Positions 43,679 to 52,209 of a DNA stretch of 64,000 nucleotides are shown here, piece after piece. The stretch covers positions 372,001 through 436,000 of the forward strand of contig NZ_JACBNX010000001.1 in the NCBI RefSeq assembly GCF_013403875.1, in the 5' to 3' direction. Each line of letters opens with the position of its first letter. Position 1 is the first letter of the stretch. Under the pieces are notes generated by a model, which was not told where the DNA came from, made no database searches, and saw only the letters and a program-made list of their open reading frames with translations. This DNA is from Burkholderia guangdongensis (GTDB lineage: Bacteria > Pseudomonadota > Gammaproteobacteria > Burkholderiales > Burkholderiaceae). Position numbers and translations under genes: made by a program.

Positions 43679-45739
43679 CTACTTCACAAGCGTACGCAAA
43701 CTATCGACGATCTCCGGATTCGCCAGCGTCGAAACATCTCCGGGATCCTGATGATTCGACAGTGCCGCGAGCACGCGCCGCATGATCTTGCCCGACCGGG
43801 TCTTCGGCATGTCCGGCACGATCAGCACGCGATGCGGTTTCGCGATCGCGCCGATCCTGTCGACCACCGAATCCGACACCAGCTTCGCGACGTGCTTCGA
43901 CGCTTCCACGCCGGGCTTCAGCGAAACATAGAGCTCGGGCACCCGGCCCTTGATCTCGTCGGCAACCGGCACGACCGCGGCTTCGACGACATCGGGAACC
44001 AGCAGCGCCGCCGACTCGATTTCCTTCGTGCCGAGGCGATGGCCCGCGACGTTGATCACGTCGTCGATGCGCCCGAGAATCCGGAAGTAGCCGTCCGCCG
44101 CGTCGACCGCGCCATCACCCGCCATATACGGCCAGTCGCGCCAGTCCTTGCTGTCGGGGTTCTTGCAGTACCGCGCGTAATACGTCTTCACGTAGCGCTC
44201 CGGCGCCTTCCAGATCGTCTGGAACGCGCCTGGCCACGGATTGCGGATGCAGATGTTGCCGGCCTTGCCGGAGCCTTGCACGAGCTCGTTGCCGTCGTCG
44301 TCGTAAATCACCGGATGTATGCCCGGAATCCCCGGCCCGGCGCTCCCCGGCTTCATCCGATGCAGCGCCGGCAACGTGCTGCACAGGAACCCGCCCGTTT
44401 CCGTCTGCCACCACGTGTCGACGATCACTGCCTCGCCCTTGCCGACCGACTGGTGATACCACTTCCACACTTCGGGCTCGATCGGCTCGCCGACGGTCGT
44501 CATGTGCTTGAAGTGATAATGGTACTTCGCCGGCTCGTCCGGGCCGCTGCGCCGCAGCGCGCGGATCGCGGTCGGCGACGTGTGGAAGATGTTCACGCCG
44601 AGGCTTTCGGCGATCCGCCATGGCCGCCCGGCATCGGGGTAGGTCGGCAGGCCTTCGTACACGACCGACGACGCGCCGAGCGCGAGCGGGCCGTAAACGA
44701 TGTACGAGTGCCCGGTGATCCAGCCGATGTCGGCCATGCACCAGTACACGTCCTCGGGGTGGATGTCCTGGATGTTTTTCGATGTCCACGCAACGTACGA
44801 CAGATAGCCGCCGGTCGAGTGCTGGCAGCCCTTCGGGCGCCCGGTGGTGCCGCTCGAGTACATCAGGAACAGCGGTGCTTCCGCCGGCATCGGCACGGGC
44901 TCGACGCGCTGGCCGCGGAACGCGCCGAGCGCGTCGTTCACGATCACGTCGCGTCCTACGACGAGCGGCGTCGGGCTCGAGTACTTGCCCGGGTGACGCT
45001 GCCAGATCAGCACCTTCTCGGCCTGGTGGCCTTTCCCGGCCGCTTCGGCGTACGCGGTGTCGGCCTTCTCCTTGTGATCGAGCAGCTTGCCGGCGCGGTA
45101 ATACCCATCCATCGTGATCAGCACGCGGCTTTCCGAATCGAGAATGCGGTCCGCGCACGCGGCGCCGCTGAAGCCGCTGAACACCTGCGAGTGAATCACC
45201 CCGAGCCGCGCGCACGCGAGCATCGTGATCGGCAGCTCCGCCACCATCGGCATATGCAGTGTCACGCGGTCGCCGGCCTTCAGGCCGCATAGATCGCGCA
45301 GCAGCGCGGCGAACTCGTTCACGCGCACATAGAGTTCCTGATACGTGACGTGCTGCACCGCGTCGGTTTCGGATTCGGGCACGAAGTGGATCGCGGCCTT
45401 GTTCCGGTACTTCGGCAGATGCCGATCAACGCAGTTGTAGCACGCGTTGAGTCTGCCGCCGACGAACCAGCGCCAGAACGGCGGATGGCTCGCGTCGAAC
45501 GTGGTCTCCCAGTACTTGTACCAGTCGAGCAGATCCGCGAACTCCTTGAAGCATTCGGGGAATTTGTCGAGCGAGAAGCGTTCGAATATGCCCGCGTCGG
45601 TCAGATTGGCCTGCGCGATGAACGAAACGGGCGGCTCGTAGTAGTTCTCTTCAGGCCAGTGCACGGCGATTTGCGCCTCGGAAACATCGGCCGCTCGCCG
45701 CTCGTCGGAGGCGCGGCGCGATGACTTGTCTCGTGACAT
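43679..45739 (-). CDS. acsA: Acetate--CoA ligase (AMP-forming)
   Basis: 686 residues from the ATG at 45739, with GGAGGAAGGAG upstream; an earlier in-frame start at 45775 has no such site. ANL-superfamily motifs: P-loop MYSSGTTGRPKGCQHS, VDTWWQTETGGFLCS (acetate pocket Trp), YMAGDGAVDAADGYFRILGRIDDVINVAGHRLGT, and PKTRSGKIMRRVL with the acetylatable Lys651. Converts acetate (perhaps propionate) plus ATP and CoA to acyl-CoA. Encoded after satP, giving acetate uptake then activation. A set of four 10-bp repeats lies between the two genes. Confidence 0.92.
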   Translation of the reverse strand: MSRDKSSRRASDERRAADVSEAQIAVHWPEENYYEPPVSFIAQANLTDAGIFERFSLDKFPECFKEFADLLDWYKYWETTFDASHPPFWRWFVGGRLNACYNCVDRHLPKYRNKAAIHFVPESETDAVQHVTYQELYVRVNEFAALLRDLCGLKAGDRVTLHMPMVAELPITMLACARLGVIHSQVFSGFSGAACADRILDSESRVLITMDGYYRAGKLLDHKEKADTAYAEAAGKGHQAEKVLIWQRHPGKYSSPTPLVVGRDVIVNDALGAFRGQRVEPVPMPAEAPLFLMYSSGTTGRPKGCQHSTGGYLSYVAWTSKNIQDIHPEDVYWCMADIGWITGHSYIVYGPLALGASSVVYEGLPTYPDAGRPWRIAESLGVNIFHTSPTAIRALRRSGPDEPAKYHYHFKHMTTVGEPIEPEVWKWYHQSVGKGEAVIVDTWWQTETGGFLCSTLPALHRMKPGSAGPGIPGIHPVIYDDDGNELVQGSGKAGNICIRNPWPGAFQTIWKAPERYVKTYYARYCKNPDSKDWRDWPYMAGDGAVDAADGYFRILGRIDDVINVAGHRLGTKEIESAALLVPDVVEAAVVPVADEIKGRVPELYVSLKPGVEASKHVAKLVSDSVVDRIGAIAKPHRVLIVPDMPKTRSGKIMRRVLAALSNHQDPGDVSTLANPEIVDSLRTLVK

Positions 45740-45813
45740 GACGGTTTCTCCTTCCTCCCGGGTGCTTCGGATCACGAAGTATGCCGCTTGCCGACACGTC
45801 CGATGCGCGCCGG

Positions 45814-45853
45814 CAAGCGACTACAAGCGACAACAAGCAACAACAAGCAACAA
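45814..45853 (-). repeat. Four tandem 10-bp repeats between satP and acsA
   Basis: Plus-strand units CAAGCGACTA, CAAGCGACAA, CAAGCAACAA and CAAGCAACAA run head to tail. They lie in the leader between the satP stop (45871) and the acsA ribosome site, reading TTGTTGCTTG on the mRNA strand. Confidence 0.85.
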
Positions 45854-45870
45854 CGATCGGCAACGCGCGA

Positions 45871-46449
45871 TCAGGCCGCTCGCGGATGGGCCTGCGCCCA
45901 TTCGTGCGTGGGAAGCACGGTATGTCCGAAGCTCTCGTTGATCACCATCGCGGCCGACGCGTAGAACGCCAGCATCGCGGTAATCAGGCCCGCGTAGCCG
46001 CCGATCTGCGTGGCCAGGCTCGAACCCATCCATGCGCCGACGGCCAGCAGCAGGAACGTGATCCACAGCGACAGAAACACCAGCTGCACGGACGTGCTCG
46101 TGTGCAGGGAGCCGATCCACATATAGAACGTGAAGACGCCCCACACGAACAGATACCAGCCGACGAACGATGGCGGCACCTTGGCGCCGAGCAGCGCGAC
46201 GAACAGCGCAAACGACCACCAGAACGCGCCGTAACTGAGGAACGCCACCGTGCCGAGCGTGTTGCCGCGCGGAAACTCCATCACACCCGCGATCATCTGC
46301 GCGGTGCCGCCGAACGCGAACGCCAGCGCCAGCACGAGGCCCAGCGCATCCGCGTTGTACCAGCCGGCGTTCACCATGCTGAGCATCCATGTGGTGAATG
46401 CGAATCCGGCCAGTCCGAGCGGCGCCGGGTTGGAAAACTTACTGTTCAT
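45871..46449 (-). CDS. satP: GPR1/FUN34/YaaH (SatP) family acetate uptake transporter
   Basis: 192 residues from the ATG at 46449 (GGAGGC upstream), preferred over an in-frame ATG at 46482. The family signature NPAPLGL is in the N-terminus. Six membrane helices follow, with GGTAQMIAGVMEFPRGNTLGTVAFLSYGAFWWSFAL in the middle. It mediates proton-linked acetate/succinate uptake at the inner membrane. First gene of a leftward unit with acsA. An imperfect inverted repeat (CAACTTA-N4-TAGGTTG, 46614-46631) lies about 170 bases upstream and could be regulatory. Confidence 0.92.
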   Translation of the reverse strand: MNSKFSNPAPLGLAGFAFTTWMLSMVNAGWYNADALGLVLALAFAFGGTAQMIAGVMEFPRGNTLGTVAFLSYGAFWWSFALFVALLGAKVPPSFVGWYLFVWGVFTFYMWIGSLHTSTSVQLVFLSLWITFLLLAVGAWMGSSLATQIGGYAGLITAMLAFYASAAMVINESFGHTVLPTHEWAQAHPRAA

Positions 46450-46747
46450 AGACAGCCTCCGTGGGGGTAGTGCCGGGAACACATGTCGGAGGCGATGCGG
46501 ATGTCCGGGTCGCCACCGAACGCGACCGTGCGACGCTCGCTGCCGATGGCTGCCGATTCGGAAAGATGCGTTGACCCTATTTGCGGCGCGGCCACGGGTG
46601 AGCCGGTACGGTCCAACTTAAGTGTAGGTTGCGTTGCGCCGCGCGCAGCGCGGGATCGCACTGATTTGACTGACGAATGGCGGGGCGGGAGAGGAGGCGC
46701 GGGGCGACGCCGGAGCCGCTGCGTGCAACGGCTCGGCGTGCTGGGTA

Positions 46748-47068
46748 TTACAGGTAGCTGCAGACGTAGTCGAGCGTATCGATCACGTCGATGTCGAAGC
46801 GGCTGTTGCCGGGCACCGAGAACGACTCGCCCGCGCCGTACGTCTTCCATTCGTCGCTGCCGGCGAGGCGGATCCGGCATTGGCCGGCCTGCACTTCCAT
46901 CAGTTCGGGCGCGTCGGTGCCGAAGTTGAGCGCACCGGGCAGGATCACGCCGAGCGTCTTGCGGGTGCCGTTGGCGAACAGCACGGTGTGCGACACGCAC
47001 TTGCCGTCGAAATAGACGTTGGCGCGTTTGATAACGGAAACCTGATCGAATTGCGTTGCGGCCGTCAT
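46748..47068 (-). CDS. ppnP: Pyrimidine/purine nucleoside phosphorylase (DUF1255)
   Basis: 106 residues from the ATG at 47068 (AAGGAAG upstream). Small cupin fold: [39 protein letters not shown], then [25 protein letters not shown] at the C-terminus, matching PpnP/YaiE. Catalyses phosphorolysis of several nucleosides in the cytoplasm. A monocistronic gene between satP and the Rieske/DsbA pair. Confidence 0.92.
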   Translation of the reverse strand: MTAATQFDQVSVIKRANVYFDGKCVSHTVLFANGTRKTLGVILPGALNFGTDAPELMEVQAGQCRIRLAGSDEWKTYGAGESFSVPGNSRFDIDVIDTLDYVCSYL

Positions 47069-47237
47069 GGCGGTCTTCCTTTGAGTCGTCGTGAATGGAT
47101 GCGCGGGCTGTCGAACCGGCGCAAGGCCGCCATCATACCGGCTGTGCCGGGCCGTCGAAAGGCGCCTGCCCGCCTGATCCGCCGCCCATCCGCCGCCCGC
47201 TGCATTCATCGCGCGGCGCCGGCGGTCGTGCGCCGGA

Positions 47238-47561
47238 TCAGGCGTCGGGCAGGTCGACGACGATGCGCCCGTTGTCGATGCGCACGGTCAATGCGTTCAC
47301 GCACATCCCGGGCACGCCGGGCACGCCGGGCATTCGGCCGGTCGCGACGTCGAAGCGCAGCCCGTGCGCCGGGCAGCGCAGCAGCGTGCCGTCGAGCGCG
47401 CCGCCGGCGAGCGATGCGCCCTGATGCGGGCAGCTGTTCTCGATCGCGTGCAGCGTGCCGTCGATATTGAACACGACGATGCTGTCGCCGTTCGCGAACG
47501 CGAGCCGGCGCTGCCCCGGGGGCAGGTCGTCCGTCGCGCAGACGTCGACGGCGCGCGTCAT
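47238..47561 (-). CDS. Rieske-type [2Fe-2S] ferredoxin
   Basis: 107 residues. The Rieske ligands are complete: Cys44 and His46 in [10 protein letters not shown], and Cys63 and His66 in [16 protein letters not shown]. Resembles the ferredoxin components of dioxygenases and the NirD-like small Rieske proteins. Its start overlaps the stop of the DsbA-like gene (ATGA), so the two are translationally coupled; no oxygenase gene is nearby. Electron partner unknown. Confidence 0.92.
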   Translation of the reverse strand: MTRAVDVCATDDLPPGQRRLAFANGDSIVVFNIDGTLHAIENSCPHQGASLAGGALDGTLLRCPAHGLRFDVATGRMPGVPGVPGMCVNALTVRIDNGRIVVDLPDA

Positions 47562-48298
47562 GCCGCTTCCCGGCGAACCAGCGCGCGGCACGCGGCCGCG
47601 ACGAGCACGTCCGGCGGAACCGCGCCCGACAGCGTCTCGGCGCCGTCGAACACGAACGTCGGCACGCCGTTCGACGCGCGTAGCGCGGCCGGCGGCGCGA
47701 TCCGCGCGCCGCTCGCTCCGCTGGCTCCGTTCGCGCCGTTCGCATCGGCGCCGAGCACCGCGCGCACGCCGTCCGCCGGCAGCCCGCACGCGACAGCGAG
47801 CCGTTCGAGCACAGCCGGATCGCCGATGTCGTCGCCGTCGATGAAGTACGCGGAAAAGATACGGTCGATCAGCGCGGCCTGCAGCCCGTCGGCGCCGGCC
47901 GACGCCGCATACGCGGCGACGCGATGCGCGAGCGCGGTGTTCGGCAGCACGCGGATCCGCTCGAACGCGAGCTCGAGCCCGGCGCTGCGCGCGACCGTGC
48001 GCACCTGCTCGCGGCGGGCGGCGACGGCGGCCGGGCTGCCGAGCCGGGCGACGTAGAACGCCTGATAGTCGACGCCGGCGCGCGGCGTGTCCGGCAGCAA
48101 CTGCACGCCGTGCCACGCGACGACCGGCCGGACGTCCCGATCGGCGGTGGCGAGCCGGCGCAGCGCGCGGTCGAGCTGCCGCTTGCCGATCAGGCACCAC
48201 GGACAGACGAAATCGAACAGCACGTCGATCGTCGGCGCGGCGTGCGGGCCGGCGATGGTGGCGGCAGTGGTGGTGGGGCGAAGCGGAACGGTGGACAT
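47558..48298 (-). CDS. DsbA family oxidoreductase, FrnE-like
   Basis: 246 residues, no signal peptide, so cytoplasmic. Redox pair Cys32/Cys35 in VLFDFVCPWCLIGKRQLD; helical insertion and ALAHRVAAYAA in the middle; C-terminal GVPTFVFDGAETLSGAVPPDVLVAA contains the cis-Pro loop (VPTF). Typical of FrnE / 2-hydroxychromene-2-carboxylate isomerase-like proteins. Upstream of, and overlapping, the Rieske gene. An Ala/Gly/Asn-rich low-complexity stretch (GADANGANGASGASGA) lies near residue 188. Confidence 0.9.
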   Translation of the reverse strand: MSTVPLRPTTTAATIAGPHAAPTIDVLFDFVCPWCLIGKRQLDRALRRLATADRDVRPVVAWHGVQLLPDTPRAGVDYQAFYVARLGSPAAVAARREQVRTVARSAGLELAFERIRVLPNTALAHRVAAYAASAGADGLQAALIDRIFSAYFIDGDDIGDPAVLERLAVACGLPADGVRAVLGADANGANGASGASGARIAPPAALRASNGVPTFVFDGAETLSGAVPPDVLVAAACRALVRREAA

Positions 48299-48449
48299 CA
48301 GCGGGCTCCTCGGACGACGCGCCGCGCAACGGGCGGCCGTGCGGCAACGCGCCCGCGCGAACGTGGGCGCAGGCGTCAGATGATCCTAGCACCGGGCATC
48401 GCGCGCGAACCCCTCCGTCTGGGAGGGGGCGGCGGCCGCCGGCCGCGCG

Positions 48450-49991
48450 TCACTCGAGCGCGGCGTGCGCGAGGTTGTCGTCGGCCGCGCGATGCGTGAC
48501 CGGCCGGATCAGCAGCAGCAGCGGGATCATCAGCAGCGTCGCGAAGAACATCAGCTTGAAGTCGTTCAGATACGCGATCATCGAGGCCTGCTGGTTGATC
48601 GTGCGGTCGAGCAGCGCGACGTCGATGCCGCCGCCCGCGCGCATCATCGCCTGGACCGCCGGATTGAACGGCGTGACCTGCGTCGCGAGATCCGCGTGCG
48701 AGATCTGCACGCCGCGGCTCATCAGCGTCTGCACGATCGAGATGCCGATACTGCTGCCGATGTTGCGCATCAGGCTGTAGGTCGCGGTGCCGTCCGCGCG
48801 CAGCTCGGGCGACAGCGTCGAGAACGTCAGCGTCGACAGCGGCACGAACACGAGGCCGAGCCCGAAGCCCTGGATCACGCCCGGCCACACGATGTCCGAC
48901 TCCGACAGCACGAGCGTGTAGCCCATCATCTGCCACAGCGACAGCGCGCACAGCGCGAGCCCGGCGAGCAGCAGCAGCCGCGCGTCGACGTGCTTCAGCA
49001 GCTTGCCGACGACCATCATCGCGATCATCGTGCCGACGCCGCTCGGCGCGGTGACGAGGCCGGTCGTCGCGACCGGGTAGCCCATCAGCGTCTGCAGCAT
49101 CGGCGGCAGCAGCGCGCGCGTCGCGTACAGCACCGCGCCGACGATGAAGATGAACAGCGTGCCGGTCGCGAAATTCGGGTCGCGAAGCAGGGACGACTTG
49201 AAGAACGACGCCTTGCCGGCCGTCGCGGTGTGGGCGAGGAAGAACGCGAAGCTGATCGCCGCGATCAACGCCTCGATCTGGATTTCGTGCGAGCCGAACC
49301 AGTCGAGCTGTTCGCCGCGATCGAGTAGCGCCTGGAACGCGCCGATCGCGATCGCGAGCGTCGCGAAGCCGAACGCGTCGAGCTTCACGTGCGGGCGAGG
49401 CTCGCGCGCCGGCAGGAACGTCATCATGCCGAACAGCGCGAGCGCGCCGATCGGCACGTTGATGAAGAACACCCAGCGCCAGTTGTAGCTGTCGGTCAGC
49501 CAGCCGCCGAGCGTCGGGCCGAGAATCGGGCCGACCATCACGCCCATCCCCCAGATCGCCATCGCCTGGCCCTGTTTTTCGCGCGGATTGACGTCGAGCA
49601 GGATCGACTGCGACAGCGGCACGAGCGACGCGCCGAACACGCCCTGCAGCAGCCGCGACCCGATGATCTGCACGAGCGATTCGGACAGCCCGCACATCGC
49701 CGACGCGATCGTGAAGCCCGCGACCGAGATCAGCAGCAGCTTCTTCACGCTGATGCGGTCGGACAGCCAGCCGGTCAGCGGCGTCGCGATCGCGGCCGCG
49801 ACGATGTAGGACGTCAGCACCCACGTGATCTCGTCCTGCGATGCCGACAGGCTCCCTTGCATGTGCGGCAGCGCGACGTTCGCGATCGTCGTGTCGAGGG
49901 TCTGCATCAGCGTCGCGAGCATGATCGACACGGTCAGCATCGGCCGGTTCAGCGCGGGTTTCGGGGCAGGGGCGGCGGGGGGCAGGCTCAA
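48450..49991 (-). CDS. EmrB/QacA-type (DHA2) multidrug MFS transporter
   Basis: 513 residues from the TTG at 49991, chosen because GGAG lies seven bases upstream and the sequence SLPPAAPAPKPALNRPMLTVSIMLATLMQTLDTTIANVALP fits the family. The frame is open further upstream but crosses the promoter. 14 membrane helices; GWLSDRISVKKLLLISV (motif A) and GVMVGPILGPTLGGWLTDSYNWRWVFFINVP (motif C). Exports toxic compounds with the proton gradient. Divergent from a MarR gene with an inverted-repeat operator between them. No emrA-type adaptor or outer-membrane factor is adjacent. Confidence 0.9.
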   Translation of the reverse strand: MSLPPAAPAPKPALNRPMLTVSIMLATLMQTLDTTIANVALPHMQGSLSASQDEITWVLTSYIVAAAIATPLTGWLSDRISVKKLLLISVAGFTIASAMCGLSESLVQIIGSRLLQGVFGASLVPLSQSILLDVNPREKQGQAMAIWGMGVMVGPILGPTLGGWLTDSYNWRWVFFINVPIGALALFGMMTFLPAREPRPHVKLDAFGFATLAIAIGAFQALLDRGEQLDWFGSHEIQIEALIAAISFAFFLAHTATAGKASFFKSSLLRDPNFATGTLFIFIVGAVLYATRALLPPMLQTLMGYPVATTGLVTAPSGVGTMIAMMVVGKLLKHVDARLLLLAGLALCALSLWQMMGYTLVLSESDIVWPGVIQGFGLGLVFVPLSTLTFSTLSPELRADGTATYSLMRNIGSSIGISIVQTLMSRGVQISHADLATQVTPFNPAVQAMMRAGGGIDVALLDRTINQQASMIAYLNDFKLMFFATLLMIPLLLLIRPVTHRAADDNLAHAALE

Positions 49992-50043
49992 AATCGTCTC
50001 CGTATCGCAATGCGGCCGGCGCAAGGCCGGCCACATCGTAAGC

Positions 50044-50069
50044 GTGCTTATTATATCCGGGGTTAGCAC
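50044..50069. promoter_or_regulatory. Inverted-repeat operator and -10 box in the EmrB/MarR intergenic region
   Basis: GTGCTTA (50044-50050) and TTAGCAC (50063-50069), spacer 12, inverted with one mismatch. The minus-strand -10 TATAAT of the exporter gene (50055-50050) overlaps it, so a bound MarR dimer would block transcription. The -35 is weak. Confidence 0.6.
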
Positions 50070-50114
50070 TTGCCGGAAAATCGGCCCGCACCGCGCCGTG
50101 CCGGCGCTTCCCCC

Positions 50115-50120
50115 TATAAT
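50115..50120 (+). promoter_or_regulatory. TATAAT -10 box placed for a leaderless marR transcript
   Basis: A perfect TATAAT ends 6 bases before the marR ATG at 50127, so a start at the usual distance would fall on the ATG itself. No Shine-Dalgarno sequence is present in this gap. No clear -35 is visible. Confidence 0.5.
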
Positions 50121-50126
50121 CCGCGG

Positions 50127-50567
50127 ATGGACACGACCTACGAACACCGGTTCGGCTTTCTGATCGGCGACGTGAGCCGGCTGTACGGGCGCCTGTACGA
50201 CCGGCGCGCGAAGCAGCTGGGCCTGACGCGCGCGCAAAGCCGCGTGCTCGCGTATTTGACCTGGAAGGGCGAGATGAATCAGGCGCGGCTCGCGGAATGG
50301 CTCGACATCACGCCGATCTCGCTGACGCGGCTGCTCGACCGGATGGAGATCTACGGCTGGATCGAGCGCGTCGCGAGCGACGGCGACCGGCGCGCGTTCG
50401 TGATCCGGCTCACGCGCAAGGCGCGCGGAATCTTTCCGCGGATGCTCGAGGTCGGCGACACGATCGCCGAGGATGGGCTCAAGGGGCTGACGCGGGACGA
50501 AAGCGACACGCTGATCCGGCTGCTCGGGCGCGTGCGGAACAATCTCGCCGACAACATCGGCGAGTGA
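50127..50567 (+). CDS. MarR family transcriptional regulator
   Basis: 146 residues from ATG 50127. Winged HTH: LTRAQSRVLAYLTWKGEMNQARLAEWLDITPISLTRLLDRMEIYGWIERVASDGDRRAFVIRLT, with the wing DGDRRAF typical of MarR. N-terminal 19-residue extension to 50070 is rejected because it crosses the -10 box. Divergent from the EmrB-like pump, which it probably represses. The 130 bases after its stop hold short GC-rich repeats (GGGACGGGCGC, then CGCCCGACGTG). Confidence 0.92.
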   Translation: MDTTYEHRFGFLIGDVSRLYGRLYDRRAKQLGLTRAQSRVLAYLTWKGEMNQARLAEWLDITPISLTRLLDRMEIYGWIERVASDGDRRAFVIRLTRKARGIFPRMLEVGDTIAEDGLKGLTRDESDTLIRLLGRVRNNLADNIGE

Positions 50568-50696
50568 GCGCGGGGTGGGTGCGGGACGGGCGCGGGACGG
50601 GCGCGCGGATTGCGCCCAATGTGTGCCCGATGCGCGCCCGACGTGCGCCCGACGTGCGCCGAGACTGAGCGGCGCGCACCCCGCGCGCCGCATCGG

Positions 50697-51968
50697 TCAC
50701 TGCTTCGTGCAAAGGCCCTGCACGAAGAAGCCGTTGCCGTTCACTTCGTCGAGGTAGTAGATGTTCGTCGACGATACCGGCAGGAACACCATCGCGCTCT
50801 GCACGGTCTGCCCGTTGCTGGTGTTGCTTAGCAGGCCCGCCATCAGGCCGTTGACCCCGTTCGCATAGGTCGGCGTGTTCGCCGACGCAGCCGCATTGAA
50901 CGTCGCGTTGTAGGTCAGCGTGACCGGGCTGTCGCTCGTGTTTGCCGGCGTCATCGTCGTGCCGGCGATCGTCACGTTCGTCGCGACGACGTTGCCGAGC
51001 AACTGGTTGTTGTCGTTCGTGTTCGGCTCCGAGCAGATCCATGCGCCGTCGTACGTGCCGCTCGTCAGCGCCTGCGTCGATTGCAGCACCCACGAGCCGG
51101 TGCGGAACGTGCCTTCGCTGTTCGTGCCGGCCTGGTCGAGCATCAGCGTGTTCGCGCCGCCGCTCGTGCTGACGAACAGGCGGCCGAACGACGCGCCGTT
51201 CATCGTCACGTCGAACGCGCCAGGATAGGTCGTCTGGTCCGGATCGACCGCAATCGTGCCGGTGTCGGCGGTGCTCGTGTTCGCGTCGTCCATGCAGGTC
51301 GGCGAATACGCCTGGCTCGGACACGCGCGGAACGTGCCGTCCCCGTTGATCTTGATCTGGCCGCTGTCCACGCTCTGATCGCCGCTCGGCACGCCGCTCG
51401 CCGTGTAGTTGCCCGACAGCTTGATGAAGCTGTACGTGCCCGCGAGGCCCGCGACCGTCGTCACGCCGTTGTTCGACGCGGTGACCTGCCCGCTCAGCAG
51501 GCCGTTGCCGGCCTTCACGTTCGGCACGTTGGTCATCTGGCCCGTCAGCGTGCCCTTGTTGCTGCCGTCGGCCGTCACCGTGAACTGCAGGCCGACCGCG
51601 TTCGCGCCGGCGGACAGCGCGGCCGGCACGGTGCCGCTCGCCTGGAAGCCGCTGATCACGTAGTGGCCGTTCGTCAGCGTGTAGGTGCCGACGAGCTTGC
51701 CGGCGAGGCCGAACTGCGAGTTGACGAAAGTCGTCGTGATCTGGCCTTTCGACGGCGCATCGATCTGCACCGAGATCGTGTCGCCGAAGCTGACGGTGCC
51801 GATGTAGGTCTGCTGGGCCGCGAGCGGCTGCGCCTGCGGGCTGCTGGCCGGCGGGTTCGACGATTGATTGTCGTTCGAGCCGTTGTTGTTGCTGTTGTTG
51901 TCGCCGCCGCCGCCGCCGCATGCGGAAAGGGCTGCGCACACCCCGATGCAGATCAGTGTCTTTTTCAT
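50697..51968 (-). CDS. DUF2957-like lipoprotein
   Basis: 423 residues. Lipoprotein signal MKKTLICIGVCAALSAC with lipobox LSAC, followed by a Gly/Asn/Ser linker (GGGGGDNNSNNNGSNDNQ) that tethers it to a membrane. The body is Thr/Ser/Asn-rich with beta-rich repeats and internal Cys (FRACPSQAYSPTCMDD; WICSEP; GLCTKQ). As I recall, DUF2957 proteins of this kind are largely confined to Burkholderia. Function unknown; surface or periplasmic. Divergent from the LuxR-type regulator across 241 AT-rich bases. Confidence 0.82.
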   Translation of the reverse strand: MKKTLICIGVCAALSACGGGGGDNNSNNNGSNDNQSSNPPASSPQAQPLAAQQTYIGTVSFGDTISVQIDAPSKGQITTTFVNSQFGLAGKLVGTYTLTNGHYVISGFQASGTVPAALSAGANAVGLQFTVTADGSNKGTLTGQMTNVPNVKAGNGLLSGQVTASNNGVTTVAGLAGTYSFIKLSGNYTASGVPSGDQSVDSGQIKINGDGTFRACPSQAYSPTCMDDANTSTADTGTIAVDPDQTTYPGAFDVTMNGASFGRLFVSTSGGANTLMLDQAGTNSEGTFRTGSWVLQSTQALTSGTYDGAWICSEPNTNDNNQLLGNVVATNVTIAGTTMTPANTSDSPVTLTYNATFNAAASANTPTYANGVNGLMAGLLSNTSNGQTVQSAMVFLPVSSTNIYYLDEVNGNGFFVQGLCTKQ

Positions 51969-52209
51969 TTCATGTTTCCGATTGGTCGTTTGGATTTGCG
52001 GTTCTTCAAAAACCTTTCTATTTGTCGCGCGGCGCTTTAAAGCCGGTTCGGCAACGATCGAATAACCGTGCGAACGGCGGGCATTATTTCGATTCAGGCC
52101 GGCGTTGTGGCATTCTCACGGGTGTTCGTCGGATTCGCATGATCAAAACTGATCACGCATACAGAAAATATCGCCTGAGAGACCAAAGGCAAGCACGGGG
52201 AACGCCTGT

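Noticed and set aside
45814..45853. 10-bp tandem repeats as a CRISPR
   Set aside because: No spacers; repeats are head to tail.
50568..50696. Repeats after marR as a CRISPR-like array
   Set aside because: Units are short (about 11-12 bp), degenerate and without unique spacers; simple GC-rich repeats only.
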